A DNA stretch of 64,000 bases from Nakamurella sp040546275 (GTDB taxonomy: Bacteria; Actinomycetota; Actinomycetes; Mycobacteriales; Nakamurellaceae), in the NCBI RefSeq assembly GCF_040546275.1, contig NZ_JBEPNO010000014.1, positions 81,249 through 145,248 of the forward strand, written 5' to 3'. Shown here piece after piece: positions 35,172 through 43,687 of the stretch (positions are counted from its first letter, which is position 1; the number at the start of each line of letters is the position of its first letter). A program made the position numbers and the translations under genes. The notes beneath the pieces are model-generated. The model saw only the letters and a program-made list of their open reading frames with translations, was not told the origin of the DNA and searched no databases.

Positions 35172-36158
35172 CTACTGGGCGTGCAGCACGGAGTTGAGCC
35201 CGCCCCAGCTGCCGGTGCGGGGTAGTGCCTCCACCCCGCCCGTCAGCGAATTGCGGCGGAACAGCAGCCCTGCCATGCCGGAGAGCGCACTGGCCTTCAC
35301 GACCGTGGCCTGCCCGTCGGCCAGCAGGGTCAGCTTGGTCCCGTAGGTGAGGTAGAGCCCTGACTCGATGACGCAATCGTCGCCGAGCGAGATCCCGACG
35401 CCGGAATTGGCACCGAGCAGGCAACCGGCCCCGATGGTGACCTGCTCCTTGCCGCCGCCGGACAGCGTGCCGATGATCGAGGCGCCGCCGCCGATGTCGC
35501 TGCCGTCGCCGACCAGCACCCCCTGCGAGATCCGGCCCTCCACCATGGAGGTGCCGAGAGTGCCGGCGTTGAAGTTGCAGAAACCCTCGTGCATGACGGT
35601 GGTACCGGCGGCCAGGTGGGCGCCCAGCCGCACCCGATCGGCGTCCGCGATCCGTACGCCGGCCGGCACCACGTAGTCCGTCATCCGGGGGAACTTGTCC
35701 ACGCCGTGGACGGTGAGCCGGTGCCCGGCCACCGCGGCGGTCAACCGGACCTGCTCGACCGTGTCGACCGGGACCGGCCCGAGCGAGGTCCAGGCGTTGT
35801 TCGGGAGCAGTCCGAACACACCGTCCAGGTTGATCGAGCGGGGCAGCACCAACCTGGTGGACAGCAGGTGCAGTCGCAGGTAGGCATCCGCGGTGTCGGT
35901 GGGCGCGTCGGCCAGCGAGGTGATGGAGGTGTCGATCGCGACTACGTCGACACCGCGGATCGCGTCGTGCCGTTCGGCCGCCGAGAGATCCGGCTGACCC
36001 GTTGGCGGCTGCCCGTCCGTCACGAGAGTCGGGGCCGGGTACCAGACGTCGAGCACGACACCGTCGGTGGTCCGGGTGGCCAGACCGGCGCCGTTGGCCC
36101 CGACGGGCCGGCTGCTGGGCTGGGCTGGATCGGCCTGGACGGCGACGGTCTCGGTCAT
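35172..36158 (-). CDS. dapD: 2,3,4,5-tetrahydropyridine-2,6-dicarboxylate N-succinyltransferase
   Basis: A 328-residue acyltransferase of the actinobacterial DapD type. The hexapeptide-repeat left-handed beta-helix is visible (VRIADADRVRLGAHLAAGTT, EGRISQGVLVGDGSDIGGGA, IGAGCLLGANSGVGISLGDD). MHEGFCNFNAGTLG is the conserved active-site segment. It succinylates tetrahydrodipicolinate before DapC acts. ATG at 36158 is used; the same frame stays open for another 2.8 kb on this strand but those upstream codons are antisense to dapE and not real coding sequence. Confidence 0.95.
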   Translation of the reverse strand: MTETVAVQADPAQPSSRPVGANGAGLATRTTDGVVLDVWYPAPTLVTDGQPPTGQPDLSAAERHDAIRGVDVVAIDTSITSLADAPTDTADAYLRLHLLSTRLVLPRSINLDGVFGLLPNNAWTSLGPVPVDTVEQVRLTAAVAGHRLTVHGVDKFPRMTDYVVPAGVRIADADRVRLGAHLAAGTTVMHEGFCNFNAGTLGTSMVEGRISQGVLVGDGSDIGGGASIIGTLSGGGKEQVTIGAGCLLGANSGVGISLGDDCVIESGLYLTYGTKLTLLADGQATVVKASALSGMAGLLFRRNSLTGGVEALPRTGSWGGLNSVLHAQ

Positions 36159-36178
36159 ACCGGAGAGCCTATCGAGGG

Positions 36179-37126
36179 TCAGCCGGTGGTGATGGACACC
36201 CGGCCCGCGGGAGCGGTCGAGGTGGCGGGTCCCCAGGCGTGGTCGGTCCAGGTCCGGTTGTCGACGGTGACCCCGGTGACGGCGAATCCGGTCCCGTGGG
36301 CGACCGCCCAGGCCGCCAGGGCGCGGCCGGCCTGACCCGCCTGGACCCCGCGGACCGCGATCGTGACGGTCGCGGTGGAGCCGGTGATGGCCACCACCCG
36401 CAAGCCGCCGAGTTCGGCCTGGGCGGCGCTCAGGGCGGAGGCCAATGCCGGCCCAGCGGACGAGCTGCCGGCCAACGCCTTGCGCGCCGGAGCATCGGCG
36501 GAGGGCGCGAGCGCGCCGGCGATGCAGCTCAACTCGAGTGGGGCGGTACCGCCAAGGGCGGCGGCCAGCGTCTTCGCCTCGCCCTCCCACTTCGCGTAGG
36601 CGTCCGGGAAGCCCGAGAACTGGACCGCCTGGGCGGCTTTCGTCAGCGACATGGTCTGCCAGCCGGTGACTTCCAGGAGTGCGTCGTAGAACTTGCCGGA
36701 GGCGTAGACCGGGTCGAGGATCTGCGTCGCCCTGCCCCAACCCTGGGAGGGTCGCTGCTGGAAGAGCCCGACCGAGTCGCGGTCGCCGTTCGGCAGGTTG
36801 CGCAGGGTGGATTCCTGGAACGCGGTGGCGAGGGCGATGATCCGGGCCTGCTGCGGCAGACCCCGGGACAGGCCGACGGCGTTGATGGTCGATGCGTTCT
36901 GCAGCTGGGCTGCGGTCAGGTAGACGGGCACCGCGACGGTCGGATCGGTGGTGACCGAGCTTGCCGCGCTCCCGCTCGCCGAGCTCCCGACGAGCGGGAC
37001 GGTGCACTCCGGTCCGGCGGCCGTCGAACCCGAGCCGGACAGTGCCTTCACACCCACGACCACTCCGACGACGATGACGGCGATCAGCACGATCGCGGCG
37101 AGGGTCAAGGCGATCGGCTTGCGCAC
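36179..37126 (-). CDS. Lysozyme-fold membrane-anchored protein, possible transglycosylase-like
   Basis: 315 residues: one N-terminal membrane anchor (IALTLAAIVLIAVIVVGVVVG), then an exported domain. IIALATAFQESTLRNLPNGD followed by DSVGLFQQRPSQGWG is the lysozyme/SLT-like active-site pattern, with a probable catalytic Glu in FQES and the S-x-GLFQ motif. The C-terminal ~100 residues (LGGLRVVAITGSTATVTIAV) form an unrelated small domain. A cell-wall role fits the dap neighbourhood, but activity is inferred. GTG at 37126. It ends 20 bp before dapD and could be the first gene of the dapD-CHAD transcript. Confidence 0.75.
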   Translation of the reverse strand: MRKPIALTLAAIVLIAVIVVGVVVGVKALSGSGSTAAGPECTVPLVGSSASGSAASSVTTDPTVAVPVYLTAAQLQNASTINAVGLSRGLPQQARIIALATAFQESTLRNLPNGDRDSVGLFQQRPSQGWGRATQILDPVYASGKFYDALLEVTGWQTMSLTKAAQAVQFSGFPDAYAKWEGEAKTLAAALGGTAPLELSCIAGALAPSADAPARKALAGSSSAGPALASALSAAQAELGGLRVVAITGSTATVTIAVRGVQAGQAGRALAAWAVAHGTGFAVTGVTVDNRTWTDHAWGPATSTAPAGRVSITTG

Positions 37127-37163
37127 TCGGCAACCGTACTGGGCGCCGGCGTAGGTTTCTGTG

Positions 37164-38228
37164 ATGCCAGTTCTGGACCTCGACCTCGTCGCCGACCCGG
37201 CCGACCTCACGAAGACCCTCGTCGACATCCCCTCGGTCTCCGGGACGGAGGGGCCGATCGCCGATGCGGTCGAGCACGCGCTCAGTCGGATCGGGCGGTT
37301 CGAGGTCGTCCGGCTGGGCAACTCCGTGCTGGCCAGGACGGCGCTCGGGCTGCCGACCCGGGTGCTGCTGGCCGGTCATCTGGACACCGTCCCGATCGCC
37401 GACAACGTGCCGTCCCGGCTGGACGGCGACACCCTGCACGGCTGCGGCACCACGGACATGAAGTCCGGGGACGCGATGCTCCTCCACCTGGCCGCCACGC
37501 TGGAGAACCCCTCCCGTGAGCTGACTCTCGTGTTCTACGAGTGCGAGGAGATCGAGCACGAGCGGAACGGACTGACGAGGATCGAGCGGGAGCTGCCGGA
37601 CTGGCTGGCCGCGGACCTCGCGATCCTGGGGGAGCCGACCAACGGCCAGGTGGAGGCCGGCTGCCAGGGCACGGCGGCGATCGCCGTCACCACCCGCGGT
37701 CGACGGGCCCACGCCGCCCGATCGTGGTTGGGCGACAACGCCATCCACGGCGCCGGCGAGGTGCTGGACCGGCTGCGCGCGTTCCGGCCGCGGTCCGTCG
37801 ACATCGACGGGTGTCTCTACCGCGAGGGCCTGAACGCGGTGGGGATCTCCGGAGGGGTGGCGTCCAACGTCATTCCTGACGAATGCGTCGTCAGGATCAA
37901 CTTCCGGTTCGCTCCGGACCACAGCGCCGACCAGGCGGTCGAGCTCCTGAAGGAGCTGTTCGACGGATTCCAGGTCGACGTCCTGGACACCGCCGCCGGC
38001 GCCCTGCCCGGCCTGGCCGCCCCCGCCGCTGCGGAATTCGTGGCGGCAGCCGGTGGGGCGGCAGTGGCCAAGTACGGCTGGACGGACGTGGCAAGGTTTG
38101 CCGCCCTTGGTATCCCGGCAGTCAACTACGGACCGGGAGACCCGTCCCTCGCACACACCCGCGAGGAATGGGTCTCCCGCCGTCAGATCAGGGAGATGAC
38201 GGAAGTCCTCCGGACGTTCCTGTCCTGA
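37164..38228 (+). CDS. dapE: Succinyl-diaminopimelate desuccinylase
   Basis: A 354-residue M20 metallopeptidase-family enzyme that releases LL-diaminopimelate. LAGHLDTVP supplies the first metal His and its Asp, HGCGTTDMKSGDA the bridging Asp, and YECEEIEHERNG the catalytic Glu pair; GGVASNVIPDECVVRINFR belongs to the dimerisation lid. TKTLVDIPSVSGTE at the start is the actinobacterial DapE signature. ATG 37164 is used (GTG 37161 directly before is possible). It is divergent from the lysozyme-fold gene with only a 37-bp gap, and converges on the acetate-type channel with 5 bp between stops. Confidence 0.95.
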   Translation: MPVLDLDLVADPADLTKTLVDIPSVSGTEGPIADAVEHALSRIGRFEVVRLGNSVLARTALGLPTRVLLAGHLDTVPIADNVPSRLDGDTLHGCGTTDMKSGDAMLLHLAATLENPSRELTLVFYECEEIEHERNGLTRIERELPDWLAADLAILGEPTNGQVEAGCQGTAAIAVTTRGRRAHAARSWLGDNAIHGAGEVLDRLRAFRPRSVDIDGCLYREGLNAVGISGGVASNVIPDECVVRINFRFAPDHSADQAVELLKELFDGFQVDVLDTAAGALPGLAAPAAAEFVAAAGGAAVAKYGWTDVARFAALGIPAVNYGPGDPSLAHTREEWVSRRQIREMTEVLRTFLS

Positions 38229-38233
38229 CCGGC

Positions 38234-38881
38234 TCAGTGCTGGACGGGAGTGCCGAGCGGAAGGCCGGCGCCTCCCGTGGTCTGGATGCACGAATCGACG
38301 AAGATGTATGCGCCCACCGCTGCGAAGGCCAGTGCGAGGTACCCGCCGAGGTACCCCATCCCGGTCGAGGCGCTCGCGGTGGCGATGAGCGTGGCGATCA
38401 GCGACAGGTCGATCAGCACGAACACCGCGGTGAAGGCCAGCGGCAGGCGCAGCGTGCCGACCGTCAGCAGCACGATCACCACCAGCCAGGAGATCAGGAA
38501 CAGCTCGACGGTCGAGGTCACATCGGCGGCGGCGACCGCATACCAGTTGTGGGTCAGGCCGAGGATCAACGCTGCGTAGCTGAGCCAGAACCCGGCGAAG
38601 ATCGCGAAGATCCCCGCGACCGCACTCTGTCCGAGGGAGATGGCCCACACCGCTGCGAGCAGGGTGCCCAATCCGGTGGCGGCCAGGATGATGGCCAGCG
38701 GTGCGCCGCCCCCCGCGGCCGAGACGAAGCCGACCTGTTGCAGGCCAAGGGCTATCGATCCGACGGCGAACAGTGGTACGCCGACGATGGCCGGATTGCC
38801 CACCGGTGCGGCGGGTTCGGGCTGGACGGGAGCGGGGACCGGACGTTCGGCGGCCGGGGTGGGGGTGATGGTGGCTGTCAT
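38234..38881 (-). CDS. Acetate/succinate transporter, GPR1/FUN34/YaaH (SatP) family
   Basis: 215 residues with a ~28-residue Pro/Ala-rich N-terminus and six hydrophobic spans. The family signature NPAPLG appears as GNPAIVGVPLFAVGSIALG at the start of span 1, and the FWLSYAALIL segment matches the family's F-W-x-S-Y motif. Members form hexameric channels for acetate or succinate. ATG at 38881 is preceded by AAGGAG. No regulator adjacent. Confidence 0.87.
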   Translation of the reverse strand: MTATITPTPAAERPVPAPVQPEPAAPVGNPAIVGVPLFAVGSIALGLQQVGFVSAAGGGAPLAIILAATGLGTLLAAVWAISLGQSAVAGIFAIFAGFWLSYAALILGLTHNWYAVAAADVTSTVELFLISWLVVIVLLTVGTLRLPLAFTAVFVLIDLSLIATLIATASASTGMGYLGGYLALAFAAVGAYIFVDSCIQTTGGAGLPLGTPVQH

Positions 38882-39206
38882 GGAACTCCTTCGGTTCGCT
38901 TTCGCGGTGTCGGCCGCTCATCGTCGAGCGGCCCCGAGGCCGGCGCGTGGTGGTCCGGGCGTCGGTCACCGCCCCGCGACCGAATGATCGGAGGGAGTGG
39001 CCGGTGCCGTGTTCCGCGGAGCGGAGGTCACCGTCCTGCGTGCGTCGTGCGCATCGTCGTGCAGATCACACCGCACGTCCGGCAACGGAAGTCGTCTCTT
39101 TCTGAGACAACGCGTTAGTTGCTGCGCCGGCGGCAGCGATCCATCCCACGTCGCGATGTCGGCCGGTCACCGCAGGCGGGCCACGGGTGACGCTTACTGT
39201 GGCGAC
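38882..39206. other. 325-bp intergenic region between divergent genes
   Basis: Holds the start regions of the channel gene (minus) and the LOG-family gene (plus). Near the right end TACTGT (39195-39200) sits 6 nt before the LOG GTG, the arrangement of a leaderless promoter. No RNA gene, repeat or small gene recognised. Confidence 0.5.
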
Positions 39207-40004
39207 GTGACGAACGACAACACACCCCAGCCTGTCGGCGAGCAGGACGTCCGCGCGGAGACGTCCGGCGAGAAACACCGCGGACCGGTGGTGCTACGCG
39301 GAACCCAGTCCGAGAGCACCAGCACGACGGATCAGCGGCTGCTGGACTCACGGGGACCGACCGACTGGGTGCACACCGACCCGTGGCGGGTACTGCGCAT
39401 CCAGGCGGAGTTCGTCGAGGGGTTCGGCGCACTCGCCGGTCTGCCGCGGGCCGTCACCGTGTTCGGCAGCGCCAGGACCAAGCCCGACAACCCCGAGTAC
39501 AGCAAGGCGATGGAGATCGGCGGTGCGCTGGCCAAGGAGGGCTTCGCCGTCATCACCGGCGGCGGTCCCGGAATCATGGAGGCGGCCAACCGTGGGGCGA
39601 AGGAGGCCGGCGGCCTGTCGGTCGGCCTCGGCATCGAGCTGCCGTTCGAGCAGGGCATCAACCGATACGTGGACCTCGGGATCAACTTCCGCTACTTCTT
39701 CGCCCGCAAGACGATGTTCGTCAAGTACTCGCAGGCGTTCGTCTGCCTGCCCGGCGGGTTCGGAACGCTCGACGAGCTCTTCGAGGCGCTGACCCTGGTG
39801 CAGACCAAGAAGGTCACCAAGTTCCCGGTGGTGCTGTTCGGCTCCGAGTACTGGGGCGGGCTGGTCGACTGGATCGAGAAGTCGGTGGCCGGCGCCGGCA
39901 ACATCGGCCTGCCCGACATGGCCCTCCTGCACGTCACCGACGACGTCGACGACATGATCCGCGTCGTCCACGACGCTCACGCCGCCTGGGTCGCCGCCCA
40001 CTGA
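39207..40004 (+). CDS. LOG-family protein (TIGR00730), cytokinin-riboside monophosphate phosphoribohydrolase-like
   Basis: A 265-residue Rossmann-fold protein. Family motifs ITGGGPGIMEAANRGA and CLPGGFGTLDELFEALTLVQ are complete, so the active site is intact. Such proteins split purine-nucleoside monophosphates (adenosine or N6-prenyl-adenosine monophosphate) into base and ribose phosphate. A ~70-residue polar N-terminal extension precedes the core. GTG at 39207 is probably leaderless. It is found near dapE in other actinobacteria. A palindromic repeat element starts 11 bp after the stop. Confidence 0.92.
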   Translation: MTNDNTPQPVGEQDVRAETSGEKHRGPVVLRGTQSESTSTTDQRLLDSRGPTDWVHTDPWRVLRIQAEFVEGFGALAGLPRAVTVFGSARTKPDNPEYSKAMEIGGALAKEGFAVITGGGPGIMEAANRGAKEAGGLSVGLGIELPFEQGINRYVDLGINFRYFFARKTMFVKYSQAFVCLPGGFGTLDELFEALTLVQTKKVTKFPVVLFGSEYWGGLVDWIEKSVAGAGNIGLPDMALLHVTDDVDDMIRVVHDAHAAWVAAH

Positions 40005-40015
40005 CCCCGGCTGCC

Positions 40016-40114
40016 GCGCTTATCAACTTCGCCTGCGCTCATGATCGGGTCGATTTGCTTCACTCGCGTCACAAAATGGGCACGTTCCGCAGCGCGGTCG
40101 AAGTTGATAAGCGC
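40016..40114 (+). repeat. Palindromic element, copy B
   Basis: 99 bp bounded by the perfect inverted ends GCGCTTATCAACTTC and GAAGTTGATAAGCGC. Inside, GCGCTCATGATCGGGTCGAT is identical to copy C; the right half is more diverged. It lies 11 bp behind the LOG-family stop and 32 bp before aroC. Confidence 0.92.
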
Positions 40115-40146
40115 GACGGGGCGGCGCGGGATCGACTCGTGGAAGA

Positions 40147-41385
40147 ATGACGAACGTGTTGCGTTGGATCACCGCAGGGGAATCACATGGACCTGCACTC
40201 GTCGCCGTCCTCGAGGGGCTGCCTGCCGGCGTACCGGTAGCTACCCCTGACATCGCCGTACAACTGGCCCGACGCCGGCTCGGCTACGGCCGCGGCGCGC
40301 GGATGAAGTTCGAGCAGGACGTGGTGTCGCTGCTCGGCGGCATCCGCCACGGACTGACCATCGGCGGTCCCATCGCGGTGCAGATCGGCAACACCGAGTG
40401 GCCCAAGTGGGAACAGATCATGTCCCCGGACCCGGTGGACCCCGACATCCTCGCCGGTCTGGCCCGCAACGCGCCGCTCACCCGCCCGCGCCCCGGCCAC
40501 GCCGATCTCGCCGGCATGCAGAAGTACGGGTTCGACGACGCCCGCCCGGTGCTGGAGCGTGCCTCGGCCCGGGAGACCGCTGCCCGGGTCGCGCTCGGGA
40601 CCATCGCCCAGCACTTCCTGCGCGAGGTCCTCGGCGCCGAGGTCGTCTCGCACGTCGTCTCGATCGGTGACGCCGATGCGATCGACGGGCCGCTGCCCAC
40701 CCCGGCAGACCGGGAGACCATCGACGCCTCGCCGGTCCGGGCGCTCGACCAGCGCTCGACCGACATCCTGGTCACCGAGATCGAAGCGGCCAAGGCCGAC
40801 GGCGACACCCTCGGTGGCGTGGTCGAAGTGCTCGTCTACGGTCTGCCGCCCGGGCTCGGCTCGTTCGTCCAGGGCGATCGCAAGCTGGACGCCCGACTCG
40901 CCGCCGCTCTGATGGGCATCCAGGCCATCAAGGGTGTCGAGATCGGTGATGGGTTCGCCACCGCCCGCCGTCGCGGCTCGAAGGCCCACGACGAGATCGA
41001 CCCCCGTCATCCGGGCGTCACCCGCCGTTCCAACCGCGCGGGCGGCATCGAGGGCGGCATGACCAACGGCGAGGTCCTCCGGGTGCGCGCCGCCATGAAG
41101 CCGATCTCGACGGTGCCGCGCGCGCTGGCCACCGTCGACGTGGTGACCGGTGATCCGGCCGTGGCCATCCACCAGCGCAGTGACGTGTGTGCGGTACCCG
41201 CCGCCGGTGTGGTGGCCGAGGCGATGGTCGCGCTCGTCGTGGCCGATGCGGTGGTCGAGAAGTTCGGCGGCGACTCGGTGACCGAGGTGCGGCGCAACGT
41301 CCGCGCCTATCTGGACACCCTCACCGGAACCCTGCCGATCCCCGCGGACCAGACGACCGCGGACACCGCCGCGGCCGCTTCCTGA
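40147..41385 (+). CDS. aroC: Chorismate synthase
   Basis: 412 residues, starting MTNVLRWITAGESHGPALVA, the signature of this FMN-dependent lyase. Other motifs: GRGARMKFEQD, RPRPGHADLAGMQKYG (substrate binding) and RRSNRAGGIEGGMTNGE. It makes chorismate, the last step of the shikimate pathway. First gene of aroC-aroK-aroB-aroQ. Start ATG 40147; GTG 40156 possible. The usual upstream neighbours in related genomes (aroE, mltG, ruvX) are not here. Confidence 0.97.
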   Translation: MTNVLRWITAGESHGPALVAVLEGLPAGVPVATPDIAVQLARRRLGYGRGARMKFEQDVVSLLGGIRHGLTIGGPIAVQIGNTEWPKWEQIMSPDPVDPDILAGLARNAPLTRPRPGHADLAGMQKYGFDDARPVLERASARETAARVALGTIAQHFLREVLGAEVVSHVVSIGDADAIDGPLPTPADRETIDASPVRALDQRSTDILVTEIEAAKADGDTLGGVVEVLVYGLPPGLGSFVQGDRKLDARLAAALMGIQAIKGVEIGDGFATARRRGSKAHDEIDPRHPGVTRRSNRAGGIEGGMTNGEVLRVRAAMKPISTVPRALATVDVVTGDPAVAIHQRSDVCAVPAAGVVAEAMVALVVADAVVEKFGGDSVTEVRRNVRAYLDTLTGTLPIPADQTTADTAAAAS

Positions 41386-41400
41386 GACGGCGTCACGACG

Positions 41401-42036
41401 GTGACGGCCGGGAACGCGACGGAGTCGGCATGGCGTCCCGGGCCGGGGACCGCTGCCGACCGGGCCAAGGCCGTTGCGCAGCGCGAGGCTGCGGGACGTG
41501 GTGAGAACGCTTTCGCGCCAACGGGAACGCGTCCGGCAGTGGTTTTGGTCGGTCCACCCGGCTCGGGCAAAACCACCGTCGGATCAGCGATCTCGCGAAT
41601 GACCGGCCTGCCGATGCGCGACACGGACGCGGACATCGAGGCCCGAGCCGGCCGGAGCATCCCCGACATCTTCTTGGAGGACGGCGAATCGGGTTTCCGG
41701 ACGCTGGAACGGGAGGCCGTCGCTGTGGCTCTGGGCGAGCACCACGGTGTCCTGGCCCTGGGGGGCGGCGCGGTACTGGCCGCCGAGACCCGAGAGTTGT
41801 TGGTGGGCCACGATGTGGTCTTCCTGAACCTGTCGATGCCGACCGGCGTCCGCCGGACGGGTCTGGCCGTCAATCGACCACTGCTGGCCGGGATCAATCC
41901 GCGCGCCACCTACAAGGCTCTGCTCGAGGCCCGGCTGGTCTTCTACCGGGAGACGGCGCGCGTCGAGATCGAAACCGATCAGCTGAGCGTCGCCGACGTC
42001 GCGAGACTGATCATCGAGAAGTTGGAGCTGGTATGA
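41401..42036 (+). CDS. aroK: Shikimate kinase
   Basis: 211 residues. Walker A GPPGSGKTTVG, the shikimate-binding DTDADIE (around residue 78), the lid region, and GGGAVL are present. About 45 N-terminal residues (GNATESAWRPGPGTAADRAK and on) precede the enzyme core that starts near RPAVVLVGPPGSG; either this is a true extension or translation starts later. A Walker B-type Asp is not obvious, as usual in this family. Overlaps aroB by 4 bp (ATGA). Confidence 0.94.
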   Translation: MTAGNATESAWRPGPGTAADRAKAVAQREAAGRGENAFAPTGTRPAVVLVGPPGSGKTTVGSAISRMTGLPMRDTDADIEARAGRSIPDIFLEDGESGFRTLEREAVAVALGEHHGVLALGGGAVLAAETRELLVGHDVVFLNLSMPTGVRRTGLAVNRPLLAGINPRATYKALLEARLVFYRETARVEIETDQLSVADVARLIIEKLELV

Positions 42037-43160
42037 CGAGTGCCGTCAGCGATCCCGTGGTCGTCCAGGTGGCGGGGCCGTCGCCCTACCAGGTCACCAT
42101 CGGCCGCGGCCTGCTGGACGAGTTGGTCGCCGCCGCCACCTCGACCGGACAAGCCGGTCGTGCCGCGTTGATCCACGCCCCGACCCTGGCGTTGACCGCC
42201 GAGGCCATCCGAGATGCTCTGGAGTCGGCCGGGATCAAGACGCATCTGCTGGAGATCCCGGATGCCGAGGACGGGAAGTCCCTCGAGGTGCTGGGTTTCT
42301 GCTGGGACGTGTTCGGTGAGATCGGGCTGGAGCGCAGCGATCTCGTCCTGGGCCTCGGCGGAGGCAGCGTCACCGATCTGGCCGGCTTCGCCGCGGCCAC
42401 CTGGATGCGTGGGGTTCGCGTCATCCAGGTACCGACCACGCTGCTCGGGATGGTGGACGCGGCCGTCGGCGGAAAGACCGGGATCAACACCGGCGCGGGC
42501 AAGAACATGGTGGGCGCGTTCTACGAGCCGGCCGCCGTCGTCGTCGACCTGGCCACATTGGAGTCGTTGCCGCCCAACGAGTTGGTCGCCGGTATGGCCG
42601 AGGTGGTCAAGTGCGGCTTCATCGCCGACCCGGAGATCCTGACGTTGATCGAGGCCGACTCCGCTGCCGCCGTCGATCCGTCCGGTCCGGCACTGGCCGA
42701 ACTGGTGCGGCGGGCCATCACGGTGAAGGCCACCGTCGTCGCCGCCGATCTGAAGGAGTCCGATCTGCGCGAGATCCTCAACTACGGGCACACTCTCGCC
42801 CACGCGATCGAGAAGCGGGAAAAGTTCCGCTGGCGTCATGGGGCCGCGGTGTCGGTCGGTCTGGTCTTCGCGGCCGAGCTCGCCAGGGCCGCCGGACGGC
42901 TGGACGACGTCACCGCCGACCGTCATCTGGAGGTTCTGCACATGCTGGGCCTTCCCACCACCTACGACCCGGATGCGTTGGGCGAGTTGGTGAAGATCAT
43001 GGGTTCGGACAAGAAGACCCGCTCGGGGGTGCTGCGATTCGTGGTGCTCGATGGTCTGGCCAAGCCCGGTCGGCTGGCCGGGCCGGACCCGTCGCTCCTC
43101 GCTGCGGCCTACTCGGTGATCGCCGGCCGGGCGAAACCTCCTGGCCTCGTGCAGTTGTGA
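42033..43160 (+). CDS. aroB: 3-dehydroquinate synthase
   Basis: 375 residues, zinc- and NAD-dependent. GLGGGSVTDLAGFAAATWMRG binds NAD; PTTLLGMVDAAVGGKTGIN and KNMVGAFYEP follow; zinc ligands are a Glu in AGMAEVVKCG and His residues in LNYGHTLAHAIEK and WRHGAAVSVG. Converts DAHP to dehydroquinate. Coupled to aroK through the 4-bp overlap. Confidence 0.97.
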   Translation: MTSAVSDPVVVQVAGPSPYQVTIGRGLLDELVAAATSTGQAGRAALIHAPTLALTAEAIRDALESAGIKTHLLEIPDAEDGKSLEVLGFCWDVFGEIGLERSDLVLGLGGGSVTDLAGFAAATWMRGVRVIQVPTTLLGMVDAAVGGKTGINTGAGKNMVGAFYEPAAVVVDLATLESLPPNELVAGMAEVVKCGFIADPEILTLIEADSAAAVDPSGPALAELVRRAITVKATVVAADLKESDLREILNYGHTLAHAIEKREKFRWRHGAAVSVGLVFAAELARAAGRLDDVTADRHLEVLHMLGLPTTYDPDALGELVKIMGSDKKTRSGVLRFVVLDGLAKPGRLAGPDPSLLAAAYSVIAGRAKPPGLVQL

Positions 43161-43200
43161 CGTCTCAATGCGCACTCCACCCCACAGAGCGGACGCCCCG

Positions 43201-43659
43201 ATGAACAAGGTCCTCGTCCTGAACGGCGTCAACCTCGGGCGGCTGGGCACCCGGGAGCCGTCCGTCTACGGATCGACCAGCTACCCGCAGTTGGCCGCTT
43301 CCCTGGTCGCTCGCGGCTCGGCGCTGGGCCTGGACGTCGAGGTGCGGCAGACCGACGACGAGGCCGAGATGATCGGCTGGCTCCACGAATCCGCCGACGC
43401 CGGCACACCGGTGGTGCTCAACCCGGCTGCCTGGTCGCACTACTCGATCGCCCTCCGGGACGCGGTTGCCCAACGCACGGCGCCGCTGATCGAGGTGCAC
43501 ATCAGCAACGTCCACACGCGCGAGGAGTTCCGTCACCACTCGGTGGTCTCCGCGGTCGCGACCGGGGTGATCGCCGGTCTCGGCGTCGACGGCTACCGAC
43601 TGGCGCTGGAACACCTGGCCCACGGATTCGACGCGCAGAGTTCGGAGGCCGCCCGGTGA
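43201..43659 (+). CDS. aroQ: 3-dehydroquinate dehydratase, type II
   Basis: 152 residues, flavodoxin-like dodecameric enzyme. NGVNLGRLGTREPSVYGS holds the active-site loop (Arg in GTREP and the catalytic Tyr in SVYG); LNPAAWSHYSIALRDAV and IEVHISNVHTREEFRHHSV give the conserved Asn and His. ATG 43201 is preferred over ATG 43168, since the family begins here. Fourth gene of the aro operon. Confidence 0.96.
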   Translation: MNKVLVLNGVNLGRLGTREPSVYGSTSYPQLAASLVARGSALGLDVEVRQTDDEAEMIGWLHESADAGTPVVLNPAAWSHYSIALRDAVAQRTAPLIEVHISNVHTREEFRHHSVVSAVATGVIAGLGVDGYRLALEHLAHGFDAQSSEAAR

Positions 43660-43687
43660 ACGCTCGCGCGGAGAGACAGGATCACAC

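Noticed and set aside
35172..38969. A 1265-residue minus-strand protein
   Set aside because: Only the last 328 residues (dapD) are real. The rest is antisense to dapE and overlaps the lysozyme-fold gene; it is an open frame caused by high GC.
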